In this document: positions 51,125-59,039 of the stretch, piece by piece
How the letters are laid out: each line of letters begins with the position of its first letter
Position numbering within the stretch: position 1 is the first letter of the stretch
DNA from: JBASEY01 sp049652745
GTDB taxonomy: Bacteria; CSSED10-310
Length of the DNA: 64,000 nt
Assembly (NCBI GenBank): GCA_049652745.1
Contig: JBASEY010000021.1
Coordinates: forward strand, 1 to 64,000
Direction: 5' to 3'
Translations under genes and position numbers: made by a program
The notes under the pieces: model-generated
Told to the model about the DNA's origin: nothing
Database searches by the model: none
The model's input: only the letters and a program-made list of their open reading frames with translations

Positions 51125-53587
51125 ATGAAAAAAATATTTTTATCATTGGTGATAATCCTGTCGATGAATTCTATAAAAGCATCTCCTTTTAACCTGCAAT
51201 TCACTGAAATGATACGAACCAGAGGTCAGTATTATGATCTATCGATATCTTCCGATGCTTCGGGCGACCGGTTATTCCTGGCGACAAAACTGGGTATTGA
51301 AATCTATTCATTGGAAAATCCCGGGCACCCGGTTTTAAAAGGAAAATTCGCCACACCCGGCCTGGCAAATGGAGTTGCAGTAAACCATCCGTTTGTATAT
51401 GTCGGCGATGTATATGGATTGAGCATTTGGGATATTACCGACATTGACAATCCTGTTATGAGGAGCTCCGTTAAAACAGATCGGGCTTTTGGATATCAAG
51501 AGCGGGTTTATTATCGTGACGGCCTTGTTTATATTGCGGCATATACTCAGGGAGTTCAGATTGTCGATGTCATCGATCCTGATTTTCCTGTGCTTGTAGG
51601 CCATGCCAAGGCGGATGCTTATTCCTGGGATCTGGTTTTAGGTGATCAAGCGATCTACATCATGGACTTTTTTTCCATGGCGATAATGGATATCCGTCAT
51701 CCGCACTTCCCGGTCAAACGAAAAACATTGAATACAATGTTCGCTCAAGGTGCAGCTATCAGGGGCAACCATTTGTTTTTGGGTTATGTCGATGGGCTTC
51801 GGATCATGGATATCTCCGATCCGTTTAACCCTAAAGATGTTTCGGATATGGGGCCGACAGGTGATGGAACCGGATTGACGGTATCGCTGTGGGGCGATTT
51901 CGCCTATGTCGGGCATGGAAGTTATATTGAAGTCTACGACATTTCGAATATCCGTAAGCCGCGGCAAATAGCCTATTTTTATCCTCCCGGAAATCCCAGG
52001 AAACTTATAGCACATAAAGGGTATCTCTATACGGTTCTGGATGATTCAGGTTTTTTGGTCACGAATGTCACCAACCCTCACAAACCGTTTCAGGAAGCTC
52101 ACGTCGGCGGCGGCGAATGGGGTAATCGGCTGGATGCCGTTTATGACGATGATACGCTGTATTTAGTTGATTGGAGCAGAGGTTTGGTCATTTATGATAC
52201 GAGCCGACCTGAAGGCTTGATCGAACTCTGTACGCTGCCAATACCCGGTTCACTGCGCCAGTGTATCATTCGAGGTCAAACAGCCTATCTGGTCGGACAA
52301 GGCGAAATTTTTATCGTCGATATCAGCGATCGTGAAAACCCCGAAATTCTCGGTAATTTCCGTACCAGTGGACGCCCTTATACTCTATCGGTTGATACTG
52401 ATTTACAAAGAATCTATATGTGTGATTTATACGGTTTTTATATTCTGGATATCTCAAACCCCGCGGATATCAAGCGGATTGGCGCGATCTGGCTGGCGAA
52501 AGAGGGAAATCCATATGAAGCCAAAGTGATCGGCTCATACGCCTTTGTCGCGAACGGCTGGAAAGGTATAAAAGTTATCGATATTTCCAATCCCTCTGAC
52601 CCGGAATTGGTGATGGTTTGGCCCGGAGACAACTCTAAAAGTTATGTATCCGTTAAAGAAAAAGATGGCCTGCTGTATTTTTTGAACCCATCTCGAGGAA
52701 TCGATATCATCGATGTTTCAAAACCATTGTCTCCGGAACTTTTTGCCACAATGCCGTTTAAAAACCTGTCGATCAATAAGTTCTTGCTGGACGAAAACTT
52801 GATTTACCTCGCCGCCGGGACGAATGGTGTATTTGTATACTCTATAACCAACCCCGAAACACCGGTTCTGGTTGGATATGTCAATACACCCGGCGACGCT
52901 TTAGGGCTGGGAGTATCACCTGACAGAATTTTCATTGCCGATATGTATGATTTATCCGTCTATCGCCGGTTGCCGTTCAAGGCGGACAAACGGGCTCCGG
53001 ATATCACTGTCCAGAATCCCAAACCGTTGAGTTGGCTTGAAAACAAGACATTCATCGTTTCTGGTACGGCACAGGACGGGCAATCCGGTGTTCGAATGGT
53101 TGAAATCAGCATGGACTCGGGCAAGACATGGCAAGAGGTTTTTGGTCAGAACACTTGGAGCTTCGTCGCTTCCGGCTTGGAAAAAGGGCCGATATCCATC
53201 AAAGCACGTGCGTATGACTGGAGCGGTAACATCAGCAGCGAGACAACAGAGATATGGTGCTATTTCAATCCGCCGTCACCTGAAATCTTTGTGGCGGGAT
53301 TTGAGAAAAGCAAGGCAGCGGCCGGAAAACCAGTGGAAGTCATCATGAACGCTCTTGTTCGAGACCCGTGGGACGAGGTTTATATCAATAAACTGGATGT
53401 GCGTTTGGACGGCGAATCTGTAGATTATGAGCTGCTGGAACGATTGGAATCCTCGGGCTACATTTACTTTCGGTTGGTATTCGAGCATGTCTTTCATCAG
53501 GGTGCGATTCCAGAGATCAACCTTATTGTCGACGACTCATTTGGAAACCCTTCTCCGGTATGGCCACAGGTTCCTATGCGCTGGTAA
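51125..53587 (+). CDS. Secreted LVIVD-repeat beta-propeller protein
   Basis: An 820-residue exported protein with a signal peptide (KKIFLSLVIILSMNSIKA). About a dozen LVIVD-type repeats follow (about 25-620), with cores such as VQIVDVIDPDFPVLVG, LRIMDISDPFNPKDVS, IKVIDISNPSDPELVM and IDIIDVSKPLSPELFA. An Ig-like domain (about 628-715, ITVQNPKPLSWLENKTFIVSG) and a final beta-rich region complete it. LVIVD propellers occur in many surface proteins, and no enzymatic role is known. It follows the GT-C pair by 35 bases, with GAGGAAAAATC before the ATG, so it may be displayed with, or glycosylated by, the products of the neighbouring genes. Confidence 0.85.
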   Translation: MKKIFLSLVIILSMNSIKASPFNLQFTEMIRTRGQYYDLSISSDASGDRLFLATKLGIEIYSLENPGHPVLKGKFATPGLANGVAVNHPFVYVGDVYGLSIWDITDIDNPVMRSSVKTDRAFGYQERVYYRDGLVYIAAYTQGVQIVDVIDPDFPVLVGHAKADAYSWDLVLGDQAIYIMDFFSMAIMDIRHPHFPVKRKTLNTMFAQGAAIRGNHLFLGYVDGLRIMDISDPFNPKDVSDMGPTGDGTGLTVSLWGDFAYVGHGSYIEVYDISNIRKPRQIAYFYPPGNPRKLIAHKGYLYTVLDDSGFLVTNVTNPHKPFQEAHVGGGEWGNRLDAVYDDDTLYLVDWSRGLVIYDTSRPEGLIELCTLPIPGSLRQCIIRGQTAYLVGQGEIFIVDISDRENPEILGNFRTSGRPYTLSVDTDLQRIYMCDLYGFYILDISNPADIKRIGAIWLAKEGNPYEAKVIGSYAFVANGWKGIKVIDISNPSDPELVMVWPGDNSKSYVSVKEKDGLLYFLNPSRGIDIIDVSKPLSPELFATMPFKNLSINKFLLDENLIYLAAGTNGVFVYSITNPETPVLVGYVNTPGDALGLGVSPDRIFIADMYDLSVYRRLPFKADKRAPDITVQNPKPLSWLENKTFIVSGTAQDGQSGVRMVEISMDSGKTWQEVFGQNTWSFVASGLEKGPISIKARAYDWSGNISSETTEIWCYFNPPSPEIFVAGFEKSKAAAGKPVEVIMNALVRDPWDEVYINKLDVRLDGESVDYELLERLESSGYIYFRLVFEHVFHQGAIPEINLIVDDSFGNPSPVWPQVPMRW

Positions 53588-53660
53588 TTTCAGAGATTTT
53601 GTCGTGGCGCTTCGAGTAATATGGGGATATGAAAGCAACAAGATTTTCTAGAAGCCGTAT

Positions 53661-54533
53661 TTAAGGCTGAGTATTCAGCAGATCAAACAGTTTCATCATA
53701 TAAGCAAGGCGTGTACTGTCAACGCGTTCCAAGCTTTTTTCATGCATTTTCCGCCAATCTGAGCGTATAACCATCTCGGCATGGTGCAGGTCATCACCCT
53801 GTAAATGGCGTCGACAGAAAAGCAGGCGATTCCGTTGAAAAAGCCAAGTCGTATAGAAGGGTTTTTTGTGACAAGTCCGGCCGACACCGTGATCGATTCG
53901 TGCTTTAGGGCAGCGTGCCATGCGGATGCCGATGCCGGCGGCTCTGAAACACAGATCGACATCTTCCCAGTATGTGTGAAAACGTTCATCAGTACCGTTC
54001 AAGATTTTAAAAGCCTGTGAGGTTATCGCGAGAGCGGTTCCAGGAATATAATCTTTTTCCGGTTGGAGCAGCGGTGGCAGGTCGATTTGATGATAATGGT
54101 TCAAAGAGACTGTGCGGGCATCGAAAAATGCCCCCAACGAATCGATGGAGTTGGGTTGGGAAAGATATCGTATGCATGGCGCAGCCAGACCGGCGGAATG
54201 GACTTCCAGGATGTCGGCTAGCTGTCGATCGGCTTCGGCGTGAAAGATCGTGTCATTGGTCAAAAACAGGCATGTTCGATGCCCTTTTGAAAAAACATGA
54301 CTGAGAATTGAGTTGAATCCACCGGAGAAACCTCGGTTGGACTCGAGGCGAACGTGGTGCATACCTGGATAGCTCTCGGTAAGTTGTCGATAAACCGATG
54401 GCTTAGAACCGTTGTCCAAGCAGTATATGCGTTCAGGAGACACGTTGTTGAATAACAACGAGTCCAGACAGGCGCAAGTCAAACGGATTTTATTGTAATG
54501 GAGAACTGCGATAGCCGGCAATGTTGAGGGCAT
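53661..54533 (-). CDS. Family 2 glycosyltransferase
   Basis: A 290-residue GT-A-fold enzyme of the rhamnosyltransferase-like GT2 group. VLHYNKIRLTCACLDSLL gives the nucleotide-binding start. LTNDTIFHAEA provides an N-D in place of the usual DDD metal site. PGTALAITSQAF and HTYWEDVDLCFRAAGIG, with the ED catalytic pair, follow. No membrane helix is seen, so it works at the cytoplasmic face. The start at 54533 is set by AAAGGAG 6 bases upstream. It is convergent with the LVIVD gene and may modify surface sugars. Confidence 0.88.
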   Translation of the reverse strand: MPSTLPAIAVLHYNKIRLTCACLDSLLFNNVSPERIYCLDNGSKPSVYRQLTESYPGMHHVRLESNRGFSGGFNSILSHVFSKGHRTCLFLTNDTIFHAEADRQLADILEVHSAGLAAPCIRYLSQPNSIDSLGAFFDARTVSLNHYHQIDLPPLLQPEKDYIPGTALAITSQAFKILNGTDERFHTYWEDVDLCFRAAGIGIRMARCPKARIDHGVGRTCHKKPFYTTWLFQRNRLLFCRRHLQGDDLHHAEMVIRSDWRKMHEKSLERVDSTRLAYMMKLFDLLNTQP

Positions 54534-54692
54534 GAAAGGCTCCTTTGGCAGATAGATACTACCAGAAACAGACCGATGAGGGTAGAGGTGCAGGTGCAAG
54601 CTACGGTTGGCGACGGCGCTGCGACAGAGGGGGCGCGACGAAAACAGATGAAATAATCAAATAAAAACAATTGGTTAAGTCTATCAAACAGC

Positions 54693-54709
54693 TTGGCATG
54701 GAGCTTGCT
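54693..54709 (+). promoter_or_regulatory. Sigma-54-type promoter of the Hsp20 gene
   Basis: TTGGCATGGAGCTTGCT matches the sigma-54 consensus YTGGCACGRNNNTTGCW at all defined positions but one (T for C after TGGCA). The GG and GC pairs have the correct spacing for -24/-12, and the gene start is 78 bases downstream. Confidence 0.7.
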
Positions 54710-54786
54710 TTTTCAAAGATGCGAAAAGTCGGTCTCCCTGGTGAGGCTGATAGCGAAGAATCCTATTAAAGAAAGGGGGATACATC

Positions 54787-55344
54787 ATGAGAAAGAACAA
54801 ACTGGTTCCCTGGAATTGGTTCAACAAGGAAGAAGAGCGGGAAGAGTCGAGGTTTCCTGTTCGAAGAAAGGACCTGGCCGGATATTTCGGGCTTCCGATT
54901 ATGCAGATTCACAAAGAAATTGATCGGGTGTTCGATGAGATTTTCGGCGGATTCGGCTTTGCCGATAAAAGTGCAGCCGAATCCTGGGATACGCTTATGC
55001 CCTCTGCACTGTTCAAACCGAATCTCGATATTTCTGAAACGGACAAAGAATACAGTATTACCGTAGAGTTGCCGGGTGTCGATGAAAAGAACATCGAACT
55101 CGAACTGATTGAAAACACATTGAAAATCAGGGGTGAAAAGAAACAAGAAACCGAAAAGAAAGACAAAAATTATCACTGTGTTGAACGCAGCTACGGCTCC
55201 TTCCAGCGTTCACTCACCTTGCCGGAAGATGCAGACCAGGAAGCTATTCGTGCGGAATACAAAAATGGTATCATGACAATTTCGATTCCCAGAAAACCCG
55301 AATTGAAACCTGAGAGTAAAAAAATCGAAATCAAATCCAAATAA
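54787..55344 (+). CDS. Small heat-shock protein (Hsp20/alpha-crystallin)
   Basis: A 185-residue holdase chaperone. The alpha-crystallin domain covers about 75-170, with FKPNLDISETDKEYSITVEL, PGVDEKNIELELIENTLKIRG and a C-terminal ISIPRKPE anchor (I-x-I/V-type motif). The N-terminal arm is long for the family and has a basic, tryptophan-containing start. It binds unfolding proteins without ATP. GGGGGATACATC precedes the ATG. A sigma-54-like promoter lies upstream and a clear terminator downstream, so it is a single-gene unit. Confidence 0.95.
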   Translation: MRKNKLVPWNWFNKEEEREESRFPVRRKDLAGYFGLPIMQIHKEIDRVFDEIFGGFGFADKSAAESWDTLMPSALFKPNLDISETDKEYSITVELPGVDEKNIELELIENTLKIRGEKKQETEKKDKNYHCVERSYGSFQRSLTLPEDADQEAIRAEYKNGIMTISIPRKPELKPESKKIEIKSK

Positions 55345-55397
55345 CCCATCTGCCGGTAGCGCATTTTCTGTAAACACTATTTTCGATATTAGAATCT

Positions 55398-55427
55398 ACC
55401 TCTCCCTTCTTGGGAGAGGTTTTTTTT
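55398..55427 (+). terminator. Rho-independent terminator of the Hsp20 gene
   Basis: A perfect 9-base stem, ACCTCTCCC / GGGAGAGGT, with a TTCTT loop is followed by eight T residues. It lies 54 bases after the stop codon. Confidence 0.92.
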
Positions 55428-55550
55428 GGAAGTTTGGTATGTTTTTCAAACAAAAAAATTTTACTTGAGTATGTTTTTGAGTAAAAGTATTGGAAGAGAT
55501 TTGAAAATTTAGGTTATAACGTCAAAAAGGGGTTGATAATCTGTAGCTGT

Positions 55551-56330
55551 TTAACGTATGGCGGCAAAATACTTGCCATCTTGTCGGAAAACGTCTACTT
55601 TTATGCCGTACAGTTCGCTCAGGTTAGCTGATGTAAAGACATCCGACGGGATTCCTGCCGCCATGATATGGTGGTTTTTCAGCATCAGAACGTTGTCTGC
55701 GGCGATCGACACGATATTGGGGTCGTTAGTGGAATAGATGATCGTCTTGCCTTGATCGGACAACTGATGCATGATGCGTGTGATTTTGCTGATATTTGCC
55801 AGATCGAGGTGTGCTGTGGGCTCGTCGAGCAGGATGATGTTTGTTTCCTGGGTCAGCGCACGAGCGATTCGCGCCAGTTGGTTTTCGCCTCCGCTGAGGT
55901 AGGATACAGGGCGCTGGATCAAATGTTGCAGCCCAACGGTTTTTATGGCCTCGAACGCGATGCGTCGATCTTCATCCGTGGGAAGTTGAAACAGCGACAG
56001 GTGTGGCGCTCTGCCCAACAATACATATTCCAGGATATTCAACTCAAACGAAAAGCGTTCGGTTTGGGGAACGATGCTGACCAAACGTTTGATATCTGAG
56101 TTGTCGGTATGTGCAGGTCGTCCGTTTATCAGAACTTCGCCGGAGTACGGTTTCAACAGACCCAAGGCCAGACGGAGCAGTGTGGTTTTTCCAGAGCCGT
56201 TCGGGCCGAGTATTGCATTGATTGTGTGCGGATAGATCTGCATTGACAGATTGCTGAGCACATCCGCCGAGTCCGAACTGAAGCGAAAATAAAGATTACG
56301 AATGTCGATAACAGGGTTTCCGGTATTCAT
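55551..56330 (-). CDS. FecE-like ABC transporter ATP-binding protein
   Basis: A 259-residue ATPase: Walker A GPNGSGKTTLL near residue 42, Q-loop VPQTERF, signature YLSGGENQLARIARAL, Walker B ILLDEPTAHLD, switch region IYSTNDPNIV, where an Asn stands in place of the usual His (family members have xxTHD). The ATG at 56330 overlaps the permease stop by 4 bases. It ends a five-gene operon. The altered H-loop should be noted when judging activity. Confidence 0.9.
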   Translation of the reverse strand: MNTGNPVIDIRNLYFRFSSDSADVLSNLSMQIYPHTINAILGPNGSGKTTLLRLALGLLKPYSGEVLINGRPAHTDNSDIKRLVSIVPQTERFSFELNILEYVLLGRAPHLSLFQLPTDEDRRIAFEAIKTVGLQHLIQRPVSYLSGGENQLARIARALTQETNIILLDEPTAHLDLANISKITRIMHQLSDQGKTIIYSTNDPNIVSIAADNVLMLKNHHIMAAGIPSDVFTSANLSELYGIKVDVFRQDGKYFAAIR

Positions 56331-57352
56331 CGTTGAACTCGTATGCGTTTGACCAGCAGCAACACAAGAAAAATGGTGGCGCCGATGCTGGATGAGAGTA
56401 TCCCCAGAGGGATTTCTCCGCTTGAAAGGGTTCGGGCGACAGTGTCGCAGACCAACACGAACAAGCCTCCAACCAGCATCGATCCAGGGAGTACGCGTTG
56501 GGCGTCCGATCCCATGAAAACTCGGACGACATGAGGTATGATCAGGCCTACCCAACCGATTTGCCCTGCTTTGGCTGTCATGATGGCGGTGGATATGACG
56601 GCGGCCAGCAGCAGAACCAGGCGTTCCAGGTTGGCGAAACGCATCAGTGAAAAGACGGTTTCATCGTGCATGGATAACAGGTTGAGCCGCCAGCGCATGA
56701 TAAACAGAATCAACAGGGCCGGCAGAACGATGGGCAAAACATGGAGAACGTCCATCCATGTCACCGTCCAGATACCTCCCAGCAGCCAAAAGGTGATTTC
56801 GGGGAGTTCTTTCAAAGGGTCCGCCATATATTTCAACAGTCCGGTTCCTGAGCTGAACAAGGCGGAAACGGCGATGCCAGCCAAAACCAGTTTCAACATC
56901 CAATCGTCGATTTTGAAGCGGACGGACAGAAAATAGCTCAAAGCCAACCCGGCGATGGCGAAAAGAGTTGCAAGCGTCTGTGTTGCAGCCAGTGATCCCG
57001 AGAAAGCGATGATGGCCAGCGAGGCGCCGAATGCCGCACCGGATGAGACTCCGAGGAAGCCTGAATCCACCAGCGGGTTGCGAAACAACATCTGAAAAAC
57101 GGTGCCGGCTGCCGCTAAAACGGCTCCCAATAAAAAAGCGAAAACAATGCGAGGAAGTCGAAAATACAGGAGTATGTTCCGGGTGAAAGCATCTTCGATC
57201 AAATCGGTCGGCGATGTGAAATACGGTCGGGGATAGCGGCCGATGATAAAGCAGAACACTAACAATACGATCGACAGAAGCGTCAATAAAAGCCATAGCT
57301 TTTGGTATTTACCGGCTTTCGACAGTGTATGCGGGTTGTTGGAGGGGGTCAT
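56327..57352 (-). CDS. FecCD-family ABC permease of the TonB operon
   Basis: A 341-residue permease with about ten membrane segments and the family motifs NILLYFRLPRIVFAFLLGA, QMLFRNPLVDSGFLGVSSGAAFG, GQIGWVGLIIPHVVRVFMG and IPLGILSSSIGATIF. It should carry a metal complex through the inner membrane. It lies 5 bases after the binding-protein gene. It is distinct in sequence from the permease at 7659, so this genome has two separate systems of this class close together. Confidence 0.93.
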   Translation of the reverse strand: MTPSNNPHTLSKAGKYQKLWLLLTLLSIVLLVFCFIIGRYPRPYFTSPTDLIEDAFTRNILLYFRLPRIVFAFLLGAVLAAAGTVFQMLFRNPLVDSGFLGVSSGAAFGASLAIIAFSGSLAATQTLATLFAIAGLALSYFLSVRFKIDDWMLKLVLAGIAVSALFSSGTGLLKYMADPLKELPEITFWLLGGIWTVTWMDVLHVLPIVLPALLILFIMRWRLNLLSMHDETVFSLMRFANLERLVLLLAAVISTAIMTAKAGQIGWVGLIIPHVVRVFMGSDAQRVLPGSMLVGGLFVLVCDTVARTLSSGEIPLGILSSSIGATIFLVLLLVKRIRVQR

Positions 57353-57357
57353 CGATA

Positions 57358-58494
57358 TCAGGGGTTGTCGTGGGTATAAAGAGTGATCCCCGGCCAGATT
57401 CCACTGTCGATTTTGCTTTGTTCGAGGTTATAGAGAAAAGAGAAGAAGTCGTTCACTTCATTTTTCATACTGATATCTTTAAACAGATCAGGATAGGATT
57501 GAAGCGCAATCCAGGTCGTTCCAAGAATCCAGCGCGGCTCCGGCGAATCCCACCCGATCGCATCGCTTGGAAACGGGATGAGATTGTTGTTTTTGACAGC
57601 CTTCAGTTGTTTCCAGAGCGTATGATTCTTCAGGTCGATCAGGATTTGTTCCGTGTCGGCGGACTCTTTGATGATGATAAATATCTTGTCTGCATCCCAC
57701 GCTGCGATCTGTTCGAAATTGACAACATTCCATCCTGAAGGGTTGGGGTGAGCGTCAAGCCAAATGGGATCGGCGCCGGCGAGTTTGGTTTGAATGGTCT
57801 GCATCCAGGTTTCAGGAGGTATTCTCATGGCTGATGTACTGCTCCGACCATCCAGGTGAAGAATAAGAATTCTCGCTTTTTGATTATCCGGTATAGAGGC
57901 CACTCGTTGGGTTATACGATTCAGGCGTACCTTGTAAAAATCCACGATTTCTTCAGCGCGTTTGAGGTTGCCCAAAACGCGGCCGATATTGAGCATGTCT
58001 TCATAAAATCGTTCCGGAGTCTCTAAACCGACATGCAATACAGAAATTCCGGCTTGCATCAATAGGGAGGCCATTTTGTCGACGGAATAGGCTTTTTTGA
58101 CGATCAGATCGGGTTTTAACGCAAAAATCTGCTCGATACCTGGATTCATGCCCAGTTCAGTTTTTTCATTGACTTTAGGATCCAACAGCGCCAAAAAATT
58201 CTTGAGTTCCTGAGATCGATTTTCATAGCCGACAAGCCGCTCTTGTATTTCGGGAAACATATACAGCATGTGAATGGTCATAAAAGGTCCTCGACCGATG
58301 ACGACTATTCGTTGTGGTGGTTTATCAAGAGAGACTTTTTGTTCAGCCGAATCGGTCAGTGTCAGAGGAAAAATCGGTGTTCCGGCGGGGCCGTCCGATG
58401 CCATAGAGAGCCATGGGCAGATGAACATAAACAGGCTCAGCAGGCCGACCACGCATAGGTTGAAAGGCGGCGCGGGTGATGAAATTGATTTCAT
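57358..58494 (-). CDS. Periplasmic metal-complex binding protein
   Basis: A 378-residue binding protein with a signal peptide (LCVVGLLSLFMFICPWLSMAS). The fold type is that of FecB/MolA-like proteins: PPQRIVVIGRGPFMTIHML, MNPGIEQIFALKPDLIVKKAYS, and a second lobe with WNVVNFEQIAAWDADKIFIII. AGGGAG lies 9 bases upstream of the ATG at 58494. The overlap with the NTPase gene is 4 bases. The unusual second lobe does not let me name the ligand. Confidence 0.88.
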   Translation of the reverse strand: MKSISSPAPPFNLCVVGLLSLFMFICPWLSMASDGPAGTPIFPLTLTDSAEQKVSLDKPPQRIVVIGRGPFMTIHMLYMFPEIQERLVGYENRSQELKNFLALLDPKVNEKTELGMNPGIEQIFALKPDLIVKKAYSVDKMASLLMQAGISVLHVGLETPERFYEDMLNIGRVLGNLKRAEEIVDFYKVRLNRITQRVASIPDNQKARILILHLDGRSSTSAMRIPPETWMQTIQTKLAGADPIWLDAHPNPSGWNVVNFEQIAAWDADKIFIIIKESADTEQILIDLKNHTLWKQLKAVKNNNLIPFPSDAIGWDSPEPRWILGTTWIALQSYPDLFKDISMKNEVNDFFSFLYNLEQSKIDSGIWPGITLYTHDNP

Positions 58495-59039
58495 GGTAAT
58501 AACTCCCTGCATTTTTTCAGCAAAGCTTCCAATGCACCGGGTTGTTGCGTGGAAACGATAAGAGGTTTAATTTTCCATTTGTCGCAAACGGAATCGATAA
58601 GTGTATCGCGCACAATCCAAATATGAAGAATACCTGGTAGTGTCAGCAAGGGTTCGAGACATGGCGCCCAGCCTTTGTCGCTAAGCTCCAGTTTGCCGAT
58701 TTCATCCAGAAAGACGACTTGGGCGTCACAGCACGTATCGGGACTCAAAGCCCGTTTACCACGTGCAATCCCTTCGGGGGAAAATGCGAAAGGTATTGTC
58801 GTATGAAGTGAGGGATCATACGTTGCCAGTGGAAAAATTTGTGACGTGCTCAGTTCCAGCAATTTAAACCCGAGACGCACCGTGCCGGCCCATTCACCGA
58901 GCGCCAAAAACCCTTTTACTCGTATATTTTCAGCTTTAAGGCGATCCGCCAGATTCTTCGCAAGCGTCGTTTTACCCGAATGCAGTGGGCCGCTTATGAA
59001 GATAATGGTAGGTTCCAGCGAATCGCCTCGGTGCGTCAT
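58491..59039 (-). CDS. THEP1-like nucleoside-triphosphatase
   Basis: A 182-residue P-loop NTPase. Walker A is ISGPLHSGKTTLAKNLADRL (about residues 14-33) and Walker B VVFLDEIGKLELSD (about 107-120), as in the NTPase_1 / THEP1 family. The N-terminus is soluble. Its position between the TonB receptor and the binding protein, with 4-base overlaps on both sides, is striking: it must be made with the uptake system. It might process an imported ligand or nucleotide, or help metal insertion. Confidence 0.85.
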   Translation of the reverse strand: MTHRGDSLEPTIIFISGPLHSGKTTLAKNLADRLKAENIRVKGFLALGEWAGTVRLGFKLLELSTSQIFPLATYDPSLHTTIPFAFSPEGIARGKRALSPDTCCDAQVVFLDEIGKLELSDKGWAPCLEPLLTLPGILHIWIVRDTLIDSVCDKWKIKPLIVSTQQPGALEALLKKCRELLP

